Shown: one piece after another, positions 42,274-51,076 of the stretch | How the letters are laid out: every line of letters starts with the position of its first letter | Position numbering within the stretch: position 1 is the stretch's first letter | Program-made: the position numbers and the translations under genes | The notes under the pieces: model-generated | Database searches by the model: none | Told to the model about the DNA's origin: nothing | What the model saw: only the letters and a program-made list of their open reading frames with translations | Assembly: GCF_900157375.1 (NCBI RefSeq) | Contig: NZ_LT721901.1 | Span: 5,898,970-5,962,969 of the forward strand | Reading direction: 5' to 3' | Length of the DNA: 64,000 nucleotides | Source: Mycobacterium rhizamassiliense | Lineage (GTDB): Bacteria; Actinomycetota; Actinomycetes; Mycobacteriales; Mycobacteriaceae

Positions 42274-42732
42274 TCAGCTGGCGGTGTGGACGATCAGGAC
42301 GTCGGTCTTGGCCTTGCGGGAGACTTCGGAGGGGACCGATCCCAGCAGCCGCCCGGCGACGCTGCTCATCCCGACGTTGCCGATGACCAGCAGGCCGGCC
42401 TCGGCCTTCTTGGTGAGATCCACCAACACGTCGATGGGGGTACCGACGATCGACTTCTCCACCACGTCCTTCGCCCCGGCTAGGTGCGCCCGCTCCTTGG
42501 CGGTCTGCAGGATCGCGTAATAGGGTGCCTCGCCCACCGTGCGGTAGTCCTGGCCGTGGTCGCTGCCCGGCGGGATGGCGTAGCGGCCCTTTTCCTCGTT
42601 GACGGGAAGATGCGCCGTCGCAATGATCAATGTCGCTCCGTGATCCGCGGCGATCGCGGCCGCGCGGTCCACCGCACGCAGCGACGAGTCCGAACCATCG
42701 GTGCCGACCACAACGGTCTTATAGGCGCTCAT
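42274..42732 (-). CDS. Universal stress protein
   Basis: A 152-residue single-domain UspA protein with the ATP-binding features VVGTDGSDSS at the N terminus and GNVGMSSVAGRLLGSVPSEV near the C terminus (G-x2-G-x9-G-S pattern). Such proteins in mycobacteria respond to hypoxia or stress. Convergent with the SDR gene. Confidence 0.9.
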   Translation of the reverse strand: MSAYKTVVVGTDGSDSSLRAVDRAAAIAADHGATLIIATAHLPVNEEKGRYAIPPGSDHGQDYRTVGEAPYYAILQTAKERAHLAGAKDVVEKSIVGTPIDVLVDLTKKAEAGLLVIGNVGMSSVAGRLLGSVPSEVSRKAKTDVLIVHTAS

Positions 42733-42802
42733 GTGTCTCCCAAGGTAGAGCCCAACTCTGGCTCAAACTCCCAGATGAAGGCGAATTGGTCAATAGCGGC
42801 GA

Positions 42803-44356
42803 TCAGCTCTGAATGGCCGCCGCGTGCCGGCCGGCGCGTGCGCCGTTGCCCACGCCGAAGAAGTGATACTCGGCGGCCCGGATCGAGCGGGTATCACGCC
42901 AGTACTCCCAGGTGTAACCGCCCCATAGCACGGTGTTCTTGCCGTGCTCGTCGAGATACCAGCTGCTGCAGCCGCCGCTGTTCCACACCGACGTGCCGAG
43001 CCGCTGCTGCAGCTCGTCGTTGAACTGGTCCTGGGCGGCACGGGTCGGGGCCAGCGCCTGGGCCCCCAGCTTGTCGCACGTCTTGATCGCGTCGGCGACG
43101 TAACGGATCTGGGATTCGATCATGAACACCACCGAGTTGTGCCCCAGCCCCGTGTTCGGGCCCAACAGGAAGAACAGGTTGGGCATGTCGGCGACGGTGA
43201 CCCCGCGATGCGCGCCGATGCCTTCGCGGTTCCAGCGATCGACCAGGTCCTCGCCGTCGCGCCCCTTGATCTGCACGTAGGTGTAGGAGTCGGTGACGTG
43301 AAAGCCGGTGCCGAACACGATGACGTCGGCCTTGTGCTCGGTGCCGTCGGCGGTGACGATCCCGTCGCGGGTGATTCGGGAAATGCCGTCGGTGATGAGT
43401 TCGGTCTTCGGGTCGGCGACCGCGCGGTAGTAGGTGGACGAGTTCAGAATTCGCTTGCAGCCAATCCGATAGTTCGGAATCAGCTTGCGCCGTAACTCGC
43501 GATCCTTGACCGACCGGCGAATGTTGTACTTGCAGTACGCCTCAATGAATTTCAGCGCGTTGGGCCGCCTGGTCATGCCGATGGCCAGCGCCTCCTGGCC
43601 CCAGTAGATCGCGAGGCGCACCAGAGCGCGCAGCCCGGGAACGAGCCCCATGGCGCGGCGCAGCGCGATCGGCAGGTCGGGGTTGGACCGCGGCACCACC
43701 CACGGCGGAGTGCGTTGGTAGAGCTGAAGTTCGCCGACCTGGTTGACGATTTCGGGCACGATCTGGATCGCGCTGGCGCCGGTGCCGATCATCGCGACCC
43801 GCTTGCCGGTGAGGTCGACGCTGTGGTCCCATTCCGCGGAATGGAAAGCGGGGCCCTGGAATTTGTCGCGACCGTCGATGTCGGGGATCGACGGGATGTG
43901 CAGCGCGCCGGCGCCCGAGATCAGGAACTGCCCGACGAATTCTCGACCGTCGGCGGTGAAGACGTGCCAGCGATGCTCGGCGTCGTCCCAATGGGCCCGG
44001 TCGACCAGCGAGTTGAACTCGACGTAGCGGCGCAGCCCGTACTTATCCGTGACGCCCTTGAGGTAGTCCCAGATCTCGGGCTGATAGGAGAAGGGGTTCT
44101 TCCAGTCCGGCTTGGGCTCGAACGAGAACGAGTAGAGGTGTGACGGGATGTCGCAGGCGCACCCGGGGTAGCTGTTGTCGCGCCAGGTGCCGCCGATGTC
44201 GCCGGCCTTCTCCAGGATGACGAAGTCGACGCCCTGCCGCTGCAGCTTGATCGCCATGCCCAGGCCGGAGAATCCCGTCCCGATGATGATGGCGCGGGTA
44301 TGCACCGGCTGATGTGCCGCTGAGGTCGGCTCGGCTTGTGTCAATGCATCGGTCAC
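42803..44356 (-). CDS. Flavin-containing Baeyer-Villiger-type monooxygenase (Rv3049c-like)
   Basis: A 517-residue NADPH/FAD monooxygenase: FAD motif IIIGTGFSGLGMAIKL near residue 22, the BVMO fingerprint FQGPAFHSAEWD near residue 170, and the NADPH motif MIGTGASAIQIVPEI. It inserts oxygen into ketones or activates thiocarbamate prodrugs, as mycobacterial relatives such as EthA and MymA do. GTG 44356 chosen from domain length; the frame is open to 44434. A TetR gene is just upstream on the same strand. Confidence 0.88.
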   Translation of the reverse strand: MTDALTQAEPTSAAHQPVHTRAIIIGTGFSGLGMAIKLQRQGVDFVILEKAGDIGGTWRDNSYPGCACDIPSHLYSFSFEPKPDWKNPFSYQPEIWDYLKGVTDKYGLRRYVEFNSLVDRAHWDDAEHRWHVFTADGREFVGQFLISGAGALHIPSIPDIDGRDKFQGPAFHSAEWDHSVDLTGKRVAMIGTGASAIQIVPEIVNQVGELQLYQRTPPWVVPRSNPDLPIALRRAMGLVPGLRALVRLAIYWGQEALAIGMTRRPNALKFIEAYCKYNIRRSVKDRELRRKLIPNYRIGCKRILNSSTYYRAVADPKTELITDGISRITRDGIVTADGTEHKADVIVFGTGFHVTDSYTYVQIKGRDGEDLVDRWNREGIGAHRGVTVADMPNLFFLLGPNTGLGHNSVVFMIESQIRYVADAIKTCDKLGAQALAPTRAAQDQFNDELQQRLGTSVWNSGGCSSWYLDEHGKNTVLWGGYTWEYWRDTRSIRAAEYHFFGVGNGARAGRHAAAIQS

Positions 44357-44510
44357 AGTGGATCGGTCTTCCTCGTTGGGCCCGTCTAGGGGGACGTCGG
44401 CCGGTGCACCTGTGCGTACCCGCATCCGGCTCACGTAAATACCCAGTACCCGGGGTATCGGATACGACGAGTGTTGTCGATGACCCCCGCGATGTCAACG
44501 CGGCGGCGGC

Positions 44511-45272
44511 TCAGCTCGCGGCGGGGCTGCTGCGTACGGCGCTGTGCACGGGCTGGTCAGGGTCCACCGCGATGCCCAGCGCCTCTGCGGTGCCGACGAT
44601 GACCCCCATCATGATGGTGGTCAGGTGGGCCACGAACTGCTCGCGCGGCATGCGTCGCGGGCTTTCCGGATCGGGCCCCAACCACCATTCGGTGGCCGAG
44701 GCGGCCGAGCCGAAGGCCGCATGCGCGGCCAGCTCGAATGCCGCATGGTCCAGCTTCATGTCCTTCAGCTCGTTGTCGAACATGTCGGCCATGGCCAGGG
44801 TGATCTCCCGGCCCTCGTTCAGCGTCCGCATCGTCGCGTCGGCGGGAGACCCGGACCGCGACTGAATGAACACCCGCAACACGTTGGGGTGCTGGTCGAC
44901 GAGGGTGACGTACTCCTCGACGCTGCGCCGGACGATCTCGCGGGCCGAGTCGTTGGCCAAGTCGATCGACGGGAAGATCGCGCTCCACAACATGTCGCGC
45001 AGCCGCTCGCCGATCGCCTCGAACAGGTCCGACTTGTCGTGGAAATGCCGGTAGATCTTGGGCTTGGCGGTGCCGGCCTCCTCGGCGATTTCCCGCACGC
45101 TCAGCTCGGGTCCGAGGCGGTCGATGGCACGGAAGGCGGCCTCGACGATCTCGCCGCGGACCTTCTTGCGGTGTTCGCGCCAGCGCTCGCTGCGCGCATC
45201 GACCTTCGCCCCGGGCTTCACGCTGGGGTGGGGTCTCGAAGGTCGGGGCACTCTCACCACATCAAGCACCAT
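44511..45272 (-). CDS. TetR-family regulator (Rv3050c-like)
   Basis: A 253-residue regulator with HTH SVREIAEEAGTAKPKIYRHF near residue 51 and a long C-terminal ligand domain. Position between the monooxygenase and nrdE matches Rv3050c. Several in-frame starts exist (ATG 45272, GTG 45260 and 45257). Confidence 0.85.
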   Translation of the reverse strand: MVLDVVRVPRPSRPHPSVKPGAKVDARSERWREHRKKVRGEIVEAAFRAIDRLGPELSVREIAEEAGTAKPKIYRHFHDKSDLFEAIGERLRDMLWSAIFPSIDLANDSAREIVRRSVEEYVTLVDQHPNVLRVFIQSRSGSPADATMRTLNEGREITLAMADMFDNELKDMKLDHAAFELAAHAAFGSAASATEWWLGPDPESPRRMPREQFVAHLTTIMMGVIVGTAEALGIAVDPDQPVHSAVRSSPAAS

Positions 45273-45306
45273 ACCGCGCTGCAGCCGCTGACCTGGGCAG
45301 ACTGGC

Positions 45307-47475
45307 TTACAGCATGCAGGAGACGCAGCCCTCGACCTCGGTGCCTTCCAGCGCCATCTGCCGGAGCCGGATGTAGTACAGCGTCTTGATCCCCTTGCGC
45401 CAGGCGTAGATCTGCGCCTTGTTGACGTCACGGGTGGTGGCGGTGTCCTTGAAGAACAAGGTCAGCGACAGCCCCTGGTCGACGTGCTGGGTGGCCGCGG
45501 CGTAGGTGTCGATGATCTTCTCGTAGCCGATCTCGTACGCGTCCTGGTAGTACTCCAGGTTGTCGTTGGTCAGATACGGCGCCGGGTAATAGACGCGGCC
45601 GATCTTGCCTTCCTTGCGGATCTCGATCTTGCTCGCCACCGGGTGGATCGAGCTCGTCGAGTGGTTGATGTAGCTGATCGACCCCGTCGGCGGGACGGCC
45701 TGCAGGTTCTGGTTGTAGATGCCGTGCTGCTGCACCGACTCCTTGAGCCGCTGCCAATCCTCTTGCGTCGGAATGCGAATGCCCGCCTCGGCGAAGATTT
45801 CGCGCACCCGCGCGGTGGCCGGCTCCCACACCTGCTCGGTGTACTTGTCGAAGAACTCACCCGACTTATACTTCGACCGCTCGAAACCGCCGAACGCCGA
45901 ACCCCGTTCGATCGCAATGCGATTCGATGCGCGCAGCGCGTGATAGAGCACGGTGTAGAAGTAGATGTTGGTGAAGTCGACGCCCTCTTCGGAGCCGTAG
46001 AGGATGTGCTCGCGCGCCAGGTAGCCGTGCAGGTTCATCTGGCCGAGGCCGATGGCGTGGGACTCGTTGTTGCCCTGCTCGATTGAGGGCACCGACCAGA
46101 TGTGCGTCTGGTCGCTCACCGCGGTCAGCGCGCGGATGGACACCTCGATGGTCTGAGCGAAGTCCGGCGAGTCCATCGTCTTGGCGATGTTCAGCGAGCC
46201 CAGGTTGCACGAAATGTCCTTGCCCACCTTGGCGTACGTCAGGTCCTCGTTGAACAACGACGGCGTGGACACCTGCAGAATCTCCGAGCACAGGTTCGAG
46301 TGCGTGATCTTGCCCTCGATCGGGTTGGCCCGGTTCACCGTGTCCTCGTACATGATGTACGGGTAGCCGGACTCGAACTGCAGCTCGGCCAGCGTCTGGA
46401 AGAACTCCCGCGCCTTGATCTTCGACTTACGGATCCGGCCGTCGTTGACCATCTCGTGGTACTTCTCGGTGACCGAGATGTCGGCGAACGGCATGCCGTA
46501 GACGCGCTCGACGTCGTACGGCGAGAACAGGTACATGTCCTCGTTCTTCTTGGCGAGCTCGAAGGTGATGTCCGGGATTACCACGCCCAGGCTCAGCGTC
46601 TTGATCCGGATCTTCTCGTCGGCGTTCTCGCGCTTGGTGTCCAGGAACCGGTAGATGTCCGGGTGGTGCGCGTTCAGGTACACCGCGCCGGCGCCCTGAC
46701 GCGCCCCGAGCTGGTTGGCGTAGGAGAACGAGTCCTCGAGCAGCTTCATGATCGGGATGACACCCGAGCTCTGGTTCTCGATGTTCTTGATCGGGGCGCC
46801 GTGCTCACGAATGTTGCTCAGCAGCAAGGCAACTCCCCCGCCGCGCTTGGATAGTTGCAGAGCCGAGTTGATCGATCGCCCGATCGACTCCATGTTGTCC
46901 TCGATGCGCAGCAGGAAGCAGGACACCGGCTCACCGCGTTGCTTCTTACCCGAATTCAGGAACGTCGGGGTGGCCGGCTGGAACCGGCCGTCGATGATCT
47001 CGTCGACGAGCTTCTCGGCCAGCGTGGTGTCACCGGAGGCGAGCGTGAGCGCCACCATCACGACGCGATCCTCGAACCGCTCGAGGTAGCGCTTCCCGTC
47101 GAACGTCTTCAGCGTGTACGAGGTGTAGTACTTGAACGCGCCGAGGAACGTCGGGAACCGGAACTTCTTCGCGTAGGCGCGGTCGAGCAGCGTCTTGACG
47201 AAGTTGCGCGAGTACTGGTCGAGCACCTCGCGCTCGTAGTAGTCCTCCTTGATCAGGTAGTCGAGCTTCTCGTCCTGATTGTGGAAGAACACCGTGTTCT
47301 GGTTGACGTGCTGCAGGAAGTACTGGTGTGCAGCCTCGCGGTCCTTGTCGAACTGAATCTTGCCGTCGGCGTCGTACAGATTCAGCATCGCGTTGAGCGC
47401 GTGGTAGTCGGTCTCCCCCGGCAATGCGTGGGCGCCGGTGGTTACAGGCTCTGCAGCTGTGGCGGTTGGTGGCAC
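45307..47475 (-). CDS. nrdE: Ribonucleoside-diphosphate reductase class Ib, alpha subunit
   Basis: Catalytic subunit reducing ribonucleoside diphosphates. The 722-residue protein shows the active-site cysteines (GEPVSCFLL and HSNLCSEIL), the radical-transfer and substrate region (ATPTFLNSGKKQRGE), and the C-terminal redox pair GCVSCML that shuttles electrons from NrdH. GTG 47475 is preceded by GGAAGGA. It overlaps the nrdI end by 34 bases, so nrdH-nrdI-nrdE form one operon. Confidence 0.95.
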   Translation of the reverse strand: MPPTATAAEPVTTGAHALPGETDYHALNAMLNLYDADGKIQFDKDREAAHQYFLQHVNQNTVFFHNQDEKLDYLIKEDYYEREVLDQYSRNFVKTLLDRAYAKKFRFPTFLGAFKYYTSYTLKTFDGKRYLERFEDRVVMVALTLASGDTTLAEKLVDEIIDGRFQPATPTFLNSGKKQRGEPVSCFLLRIEDNMESIGRSINSALQLSKRGGGVALLLSNIREHGAPIKNIENQSSGVIPIMKLLEDSFSYANQLGARQGAGAVYLNAHHPDIYRFLDTKRENADEKIRIKTLSLGVVIPDITFELAKKNEDMYLFSPYDVERVYGMPFADISVTEKYHEMVNDGRIRKSKIKAREFFQTLAELQFESGYPYIMYEDTVNRANPIEGKITHSNLCSEILQVSTPSLFNEDLTYAKVGKDISCNLGSLNIAKTMDSPDFAQTIEVSIRALTAVSDQTHIWSVPSIEQGNNESHAIGLGQMNLHGYLAREHILYGSEEGVDFTNIYFYTVLYHALRASNRIAIERGSAFGGFERSKYKSGEFFDKYTEQVWEPATARVREIFAEAGIRIPTQEDWQRLKESVQQHGIYNQNLQAVPPTGSISYINHSTSSIHPVASKIEIRKEGKIGRVYYPAPYLTNDNLEYYQDAYEIGYEKIIDTYAAATQHVDQGLSLTLFFKDTATTRDVNKAQIYAWRKGIKTLYYIRLRQMALEGTEVEGCVSCML

Positions 47476-47954
47476 GTCTGGTCCTTCCAAAATTCTTCCA
47501 AGCCCGCGCGGACGGCTTCCACGTCGTCCGGCGTGCCCATCAGTTCAAAGCGGTAGAGGTACGGGACACCGCATTTGCGGGACACCACATCGCCCGCGTA
47601 GGCGAACTCCGCACCAAAGTTGTTGTTGCCCGCGGCGATGACGCCGCGGATCAACGAACGGTTGTGCTCGTCGTTCAAAAAGGCGATGACCTGTTTGGGG
47701 ACGTAACCACCGTCGTTGATGTCCGGGGTTGCGCGGCCTCCGCCGTACGTGGGCAGGATCAGCACGTACGGGTCGTCGACCTCGATGCGCCCGTGCAGCG
47801 GTATCCGCGTGGCGGGAACACCCAGCTTCTGCACGAAGCGATGGGTGTTCTCCGACACGCTGGAGAAATAGACCAGTGACGATCGCAAGCCCGGCGCCGC
47901 CGGGCGCTGCGGGTCGTCACTCATCCAATCCAGGTTGCGCCCCGAGTTGTCCAT
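47442..47954 (-). CDS. nrdI: Flavodoxin-like NrdI, ribonucleotide reductase activator
   Basis: A 170-residue flavodoxin-like protein that supplies oxidant to form the Mn-tyrosyl radical of NrdF. Motifs: LVYFSSVSENTHRFVQKL (FMN phosphate loop), ILPTYGGG and AAGNNNFGAEFAYAGD. ATG 47954 follows GGGAGGG at 9-base spacing. The C terminus is extended by about 10 residues through the overlap with nrdE. Confidence 0.93.
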   Translation of the reverse strand: MDNSGRNLDWMSDDPQRPAAPGLRSSLVYFSSVSENTHRFVQKLGVPATRIPLHGRIEVDDPYVLILPTYGGGRATPDINDGGYVPKQVIAFLNDEHNRSLIRGVIAAGNNNFGAEFAYAGDVVSRKCGVPYLYRFELMGTPDDVEAVRAGLEEFWKDQTCHQPPQLQSL

Positions 47955-47988
47955 GGACCGCAACCCTCCCTTACTGATCGTCTAGCCG

Positions 47989-48228
47989 CTAGGCGCTGAG
48001 CGCCGCGGTCGCGAGTGCCTTGATGCGGTCTGGCCGGAAGCCGGACCAGTGGTCGTTTCCTGCCACCACCACGGGTGCCTGCAGATAGCCCAGCGCCATC
48101 ACGTAGTCACGCGCCTCGGAGTCCAGGCTGATGTCGACCGTGTCATAGGCGATGCCCTGCTTGTCCAAGGCTTTGTAGGTCGCGCTGCACTGCACGCATG
48201 CCGGCTTGGTGTAGACGGTGATGCTCAT
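47989..48228 (-). CDS. nrdH: Glutaredoxin-like NrdH
   Basis: A 79-residue electron donor for class Ib ribonucleotide reductase, reduced by thioredoxin reductase. The redox motif is CVQC (residues 11-14), with the NrdH signature WSGFRPDRI near the C terminus. ATG 48228 after GGAGCGG. It is the first gene of the nrdHIE operon, with a long upstream region holding NrdR boxes. Confidence 0.95.
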   Translation of the reverse strand: MSITVYTKPACVQCSATYKALDKQGIAYDTVDISLDSEARDYVMALGYLQAPVVVAGNDHWSGFRPDRIKALATAALSA

Positions 48229-48430
48229 GGAAGCCGCTCCTTTGCGGAAGGTCGAGACGAGGGGACTGGCTACTGCTTTGGAGTACTTGGTTCAGCGTCC
48301 CGCCAAGCCCCGGGATTCCCGTTGCGCCGCCGTCGGTGCGAAGCGCGAGCTTCGACACGTTCAAGCCGTTTTCCGGGGAGCTTCGCCAAGCCGGTCCGCT
48401 GGGCGATGCAGGGATCTGTCGGTGCTCGGA

Positions 48431-48478
48431 ACACTACACCTAGTGGGTGACAAGTTGGCGAGATACAAGATGTTCTGA
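48431..48478. promoter_or_regulatory. Pair of NrdR-type boxes upstream of nrdHIE
   Basis: ACACTACACCTAGTGG (48431-48446) and ATACAAGATGTTCTGA (48463-48478) both resemble the NrdR consensus, and their centres are 32 bp apart, exactly as for the pair before nrdF2. They lie 203-250 bases upstream of nrdH, implying a long leader. Confidence 0.6.
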
Positions 48479-48627
48479 ATAACAATTCTGAAATTCCCTG
48501 GTCGTAAGGCTTGGCGCAACCGTCTCATCGGCGTGTCGCAGGTCACAAATCGCGCCGTTGTGCGTCATGCGCTCCGGTATATCAGCGACCACCGACAACG
48601 CCGACGGCGTCGCCGCGGCGACCCACC

Positions 48628-48654
48628 GCTAGCAGGTGCTAGCACGCCGCTAGC
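48628..48654. repeat. Three phased GCTAGC palindromes
   Basis: GCTAGC occurs at 48628, 48638 and 48649, that is at 10- and 11-base steps, all on one helical face. CTAG is generally rare in such genomes. The block directly adjoins the hairpin at 48655. Function unknown. Confidence 0.55.
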
Positions 48655-48682
48655 AAAGCCGCCAGGCGCTGCTGGCGGCTTT
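48655..48682. terminator. Hairpin terminator of FMN reductase gene
   Basis: AAAGCCGCCAG and CTGGCGGCTTT form a perfect 11-bp stem with a 6-base loop. It lies 62 bases past the stop of the minus-strand gene at 48745. The stem ends in T-rich sequence on both strands. Confidence 0.75.
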
Positions 48683-48744
48683 GGCTATGCGGCTTTCGGA
48701 TCTGTGCTGGTCGCCGCTCGGGCGGCTTGTCGGATACCGCTAAA

Positions 48745-49302
48745 TCAGCCCACTTCGGCGGCAAGCTTGCCGACCACGTCGCGGACATTTGCCGACAGTT
48801 CGGCGTGCTCCGCCGGCGCCTTTCCGTTCAGCGTTTTGAACGGCACGGAGAGCTTGATCGACTCGACCACCCGGGCGCCGGCGATGCCGAAGGACTTGCG
48901 GGTGTCGTCGTGCGCCCACACCCCGCCGTACTGGCCGAACGACCCGCCGATGACCGCCAGCGGCTTGCCCTTCAGCGCGCCGTTGCCGAACGGCCGGGAC
49001 AGCCAGTCGACCGCGTTCTTGACGACCGCCGGGTAGCTGCCGTTGTACTCCGGGGTCACCACCAACGCGGCGTCCGAGTCGGCGGCCGCGGCACGCAGCG
49101 CCGCGACCTCGCCTATTGCCGGGGCGTCCGGGTTGGTCGCGTCGTCGATCTCCTCGTTGTAGAAGGGCAGTTCGCCGAGTCCTTCGAACACGGTGACGGC
49201 GATGCCGTCGGGAGCCACTTCGGCCGCCAGTTCGGCGATCCTGCGGTTGATCGACGCCGCACGCAGACTCCCCACCAACGCCAACACCTTGATCTCTGCC
49301 AC
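48745..49302 (-). CDS. NAD(P)H-dependent FMN reductase (Rv3054c-like)
   Basis: A 185-residue flavodoxin-fold reductase: phosphate-binding loop LVGSLRAASINRR and the PEYNGSYPAVVKNAVDWLSRP region typical of NADPH-dependent FMN/quinone/chromate reductases. GTG 49302 chosen (VAEIKVLALVG). Divergent from a TetR gene with a palindrome between them. Confidence 0.88.
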   Translation of the reverse strand: MAEIKVLALVGSLRAASINRRIAELAAEVAPDGIAVTVFEGLGELPFYNEEIDDATNPDAPAIGEVAALRAAAADSDAALVVTPEYNGSYPAVVKNAVDWLSRPFGNGALKGKPLAVIGGSFGQYGGVWAHDDTRKSFGIAGARVVESIKLSVPFKTLNGKAPAEHAELSANVRDVVGKLAAEVG

Positions 49303-49345
49303 TGTCCGGTTCCCTTCGATTTGTTGTCTACATCCTCCCACGCCC

Positions 49346-49367
49346 AAACCGGACTGTAGTCCGTTTT
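49346..49367. promoter_or_regulatory. TetR-type operator between FMN reductase and TetR genes
   Basis: AAACCGGACTGTAGTCCGTTTT is a 22-bp dyad with a single mismatched pair (core CGGACT-GT-AGTCCG). It is 23 bases before the TetR start and 44 bases from the reductase start. Confidence 0.7.
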
Positions 49368-49389
49368 ATTCCGGTCGCGTTAAAGTGCA

Positions 49390-50004
49390 GTGGTGAGCGG
49401 TGTCGAGCGGCCGGGCGAGTTGCCCGTCTCTGCTCCCGAACCCCCGCACGAGCGCGGCGACGCCGCCCGCAACCGCGCACTCCTGTTACAGGCCGCCCGC
49501 GAGCTGGTCGGCAAGCGGGGCGCGGACGCGGTCACCATGGACGACATCGCGGCCGAGGCCGGCGTCGGCAAGGGCACCCTGTTCCGCCGCTTCGGCAGCC
49601 GGGCCGGCCTGATGATGGTGCTGCTCGACGAGGACGAGCGGAACAGCCAGCAGGCCTTCCTGTTCGGGCCGGCGCCGCTGGGACCGGACGCGCCCCCGCT
49701 GGATCGGCTAGTCGCGTTCGGTCGCGAACGGATGTGCTTCGTCCACACCCACCACGCGCTGCTGTCGGCGGCCAAGGGCGATGCGCTGACCCGCCACGCC
49801 GGGGCGGCCGCGGTACAGCGCACCCATGTACGGGTGCTGCTGGGCGCGGCGAACACCACCGGAGATCTGGACGTCCAGACCGACGCGCTGCTGGCCCTGC
49901 TCGACGTGGATTACGTTGAGCACCAACTCGATTACGGCGGGCACACCCTCGAGAGCCTGGGCGAGGCGTGGGAAAGCTTGGCGCGCAAGCTTTGTGGACG
50001 GTGA
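49390..50004 (+). CDS. TetR-family regulator (Rv3055-like)
   Basis: A 204-residue regulator with HTH TMDDIAAEAGVGKGTLFRRF near residues 49-68. GTG codons at 49390 and 49393 are both possible. No ribosome-binding site is visible, so the transcript may be leaderless. It probably controls the divergent FMN reductase and perhaps the downstream dinB2. Confidence 0.85.
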   Translation: MVSGVERPGELPVSAPEPPHERGDAARNRALLLQAARELVGKRGADAVTMDDIAAEAGVGKGTLFRRFGSRAGLMMVLLDEDERNSQQAFLFGPAPLGPDAPPLDRLVAFGRERMCFVHTHHALLSAAKGDALTRHAGAAAVQRTHVRVLLGAANTTGDLDVQTDALLALLDVDYVEHQLDYGGHTLESLGEAWESLARKLCGR

Positions 50005-50017
50005 TCGGCGCCCGCCC

Positions 50018-51076
50018 ATGCCCGAACCCGTGCCGACACCGCGTTGGGTCCTCCACGTCGACCTCGACCAGTTCCTGGCCTCGGTCGAACTGCAGCGTCA
50101 CCCGGAGCTCGTCGGGCTGCCGGTAATCGTCGGCGGCAGTGGCGATCCCACCGAGCCGCGCAAGGTCGTCACATGCGCCTCTTACGAGGCCCGCGGATTC
50201 GGGGTGCACGCGGGCATGCCGCTGCGCACCGCCGCACGGCGCTGCCCCCCAGACTCCGGAGTCACGTTCTTGCCCTCGGATCCGGCCGCCTACGACGCGG
50301 CATCCGATCGGGTGATGGGCTTGTTGCGCGACTTGGGCCACCCCGTCGAGGTGTGGGGCTGGGACGAGGCCTACGTCGCCGTCGTGGCTACCGACCCACT
50401 CGAGGTCGCCGAGCAGATCCGCGCCGTGGTCCTGTCGGAAACCGGGCTGTCGTGTTCGGTCGGCATCAGCGACAACAAACAGCGCGCCAAGGTGGCCACC
50501 GGCTTCGCGAAGCCGGCGGGCGTGTTCGCGCTCACCGACGCGAACTGGATGGAACTGATGGGCGGCCGTCCCGTCGACGCGTTGTGGAGCGTGGGTCCCA
50601 AGACGGCGAAAAAACTTGCCGCCCTTGGTATTACCACGGTGTGGGAGCTTGCCTACGCCGACGCCGAACTGCTCACGTCCGCGTTCGGCGCCCGCACAGG
50701 GCTGTGGCTACTGCTTCTCGCCAAGGGCGGCGGCGACGACACTGTCAGCGCCGAGCCATGGGTGCCGCGCTCGCGAAGCCACGTTGTCACGTTCCCGCAA
50801 GACCTCACCGACCGCGCCGAAATGGATTCGGCTGTAACGGCTTTGGCGCGCCAGGCGCTCGATGACGTGGTGGCCTCGGCCCGTATCGTCACCCGGGTGG
50901 CGGTGACGGTGCGCACCGCGACGTTCTACACCCGCACCAAGATCCGCAAGCTGGACGCGCCGACCACCGATCCCGACGTCATCATCGCCGCGGCCCTGCG
51001 CGTGCTGGATCTTTTCGAGCTGGACCGCCCGGTCCGGTTACTCGGGGTGCGACTCGAGTTGGAGATGCCGGGGTAG
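50018..51076 (+). CDS. dinB2: Y-family DNA polymerase (DinB2/DinP)
   Basis: Translesion DNA polymerase of 352 residues. Palm motifs: VLHVDLDQFLASVE with the first catalytic aspartates and the WGWDEAYV segment in place of the usual SIDEAY; then CSVGISDNKQRAKVATGFAKP and the HhH region VDALWSVGPKTAKKLAALGI. Known mycobacterial DinB2 readily uses ribonucleotides and oxidised nucleotides. ATG 50018 is 14 bases after the TetR stop. The 3' end overlaps the convergent SDR gene by 39 bases. Confidence 0.9.
   Translation: MPEPVPTPRWVLHVDLDQFLASVELQRHPELVGLPVIVGGSGDPTEPRKVVTCASYEARGFGVHAGMPLRTAARRCPPDSGVTFLPSDPAAYDAASDRVMGLLRDLGHPVEVWGWDEAYVAVVATDPLEVAEQIRAVVLSETGLSCSVGISDNKQRAKVATGFAKPAGVFALTDANWMELMGGRPVDALWSVGPKTAKKLAALGITTVWELAYADAELLTSAFGARTGLWLLLLAKGGGDDTVSAEPWVPRSRSHVVTFPQDLTDRAEMDSAVTALARQALDDVVASARIVTRVAVTVRTATFYTRTKIRKLDAPTTDPDVIIAAALRVLDLFELDRPVRLLGVRLELEMPG

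Larger units (their letters stand above)
48229..48744. other. Intergenic region between nrdH and the FMN reductase gene
   Basis: No convincing gene is seen in these 516 bases. Contents are a nrdH leader of about 200 bases, two NrdR-type boxes (48431-48478), three phased GCTAGC palindromes (48628-48654) and a hairpin terminator (48655-48682). Confidence 0.7.
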
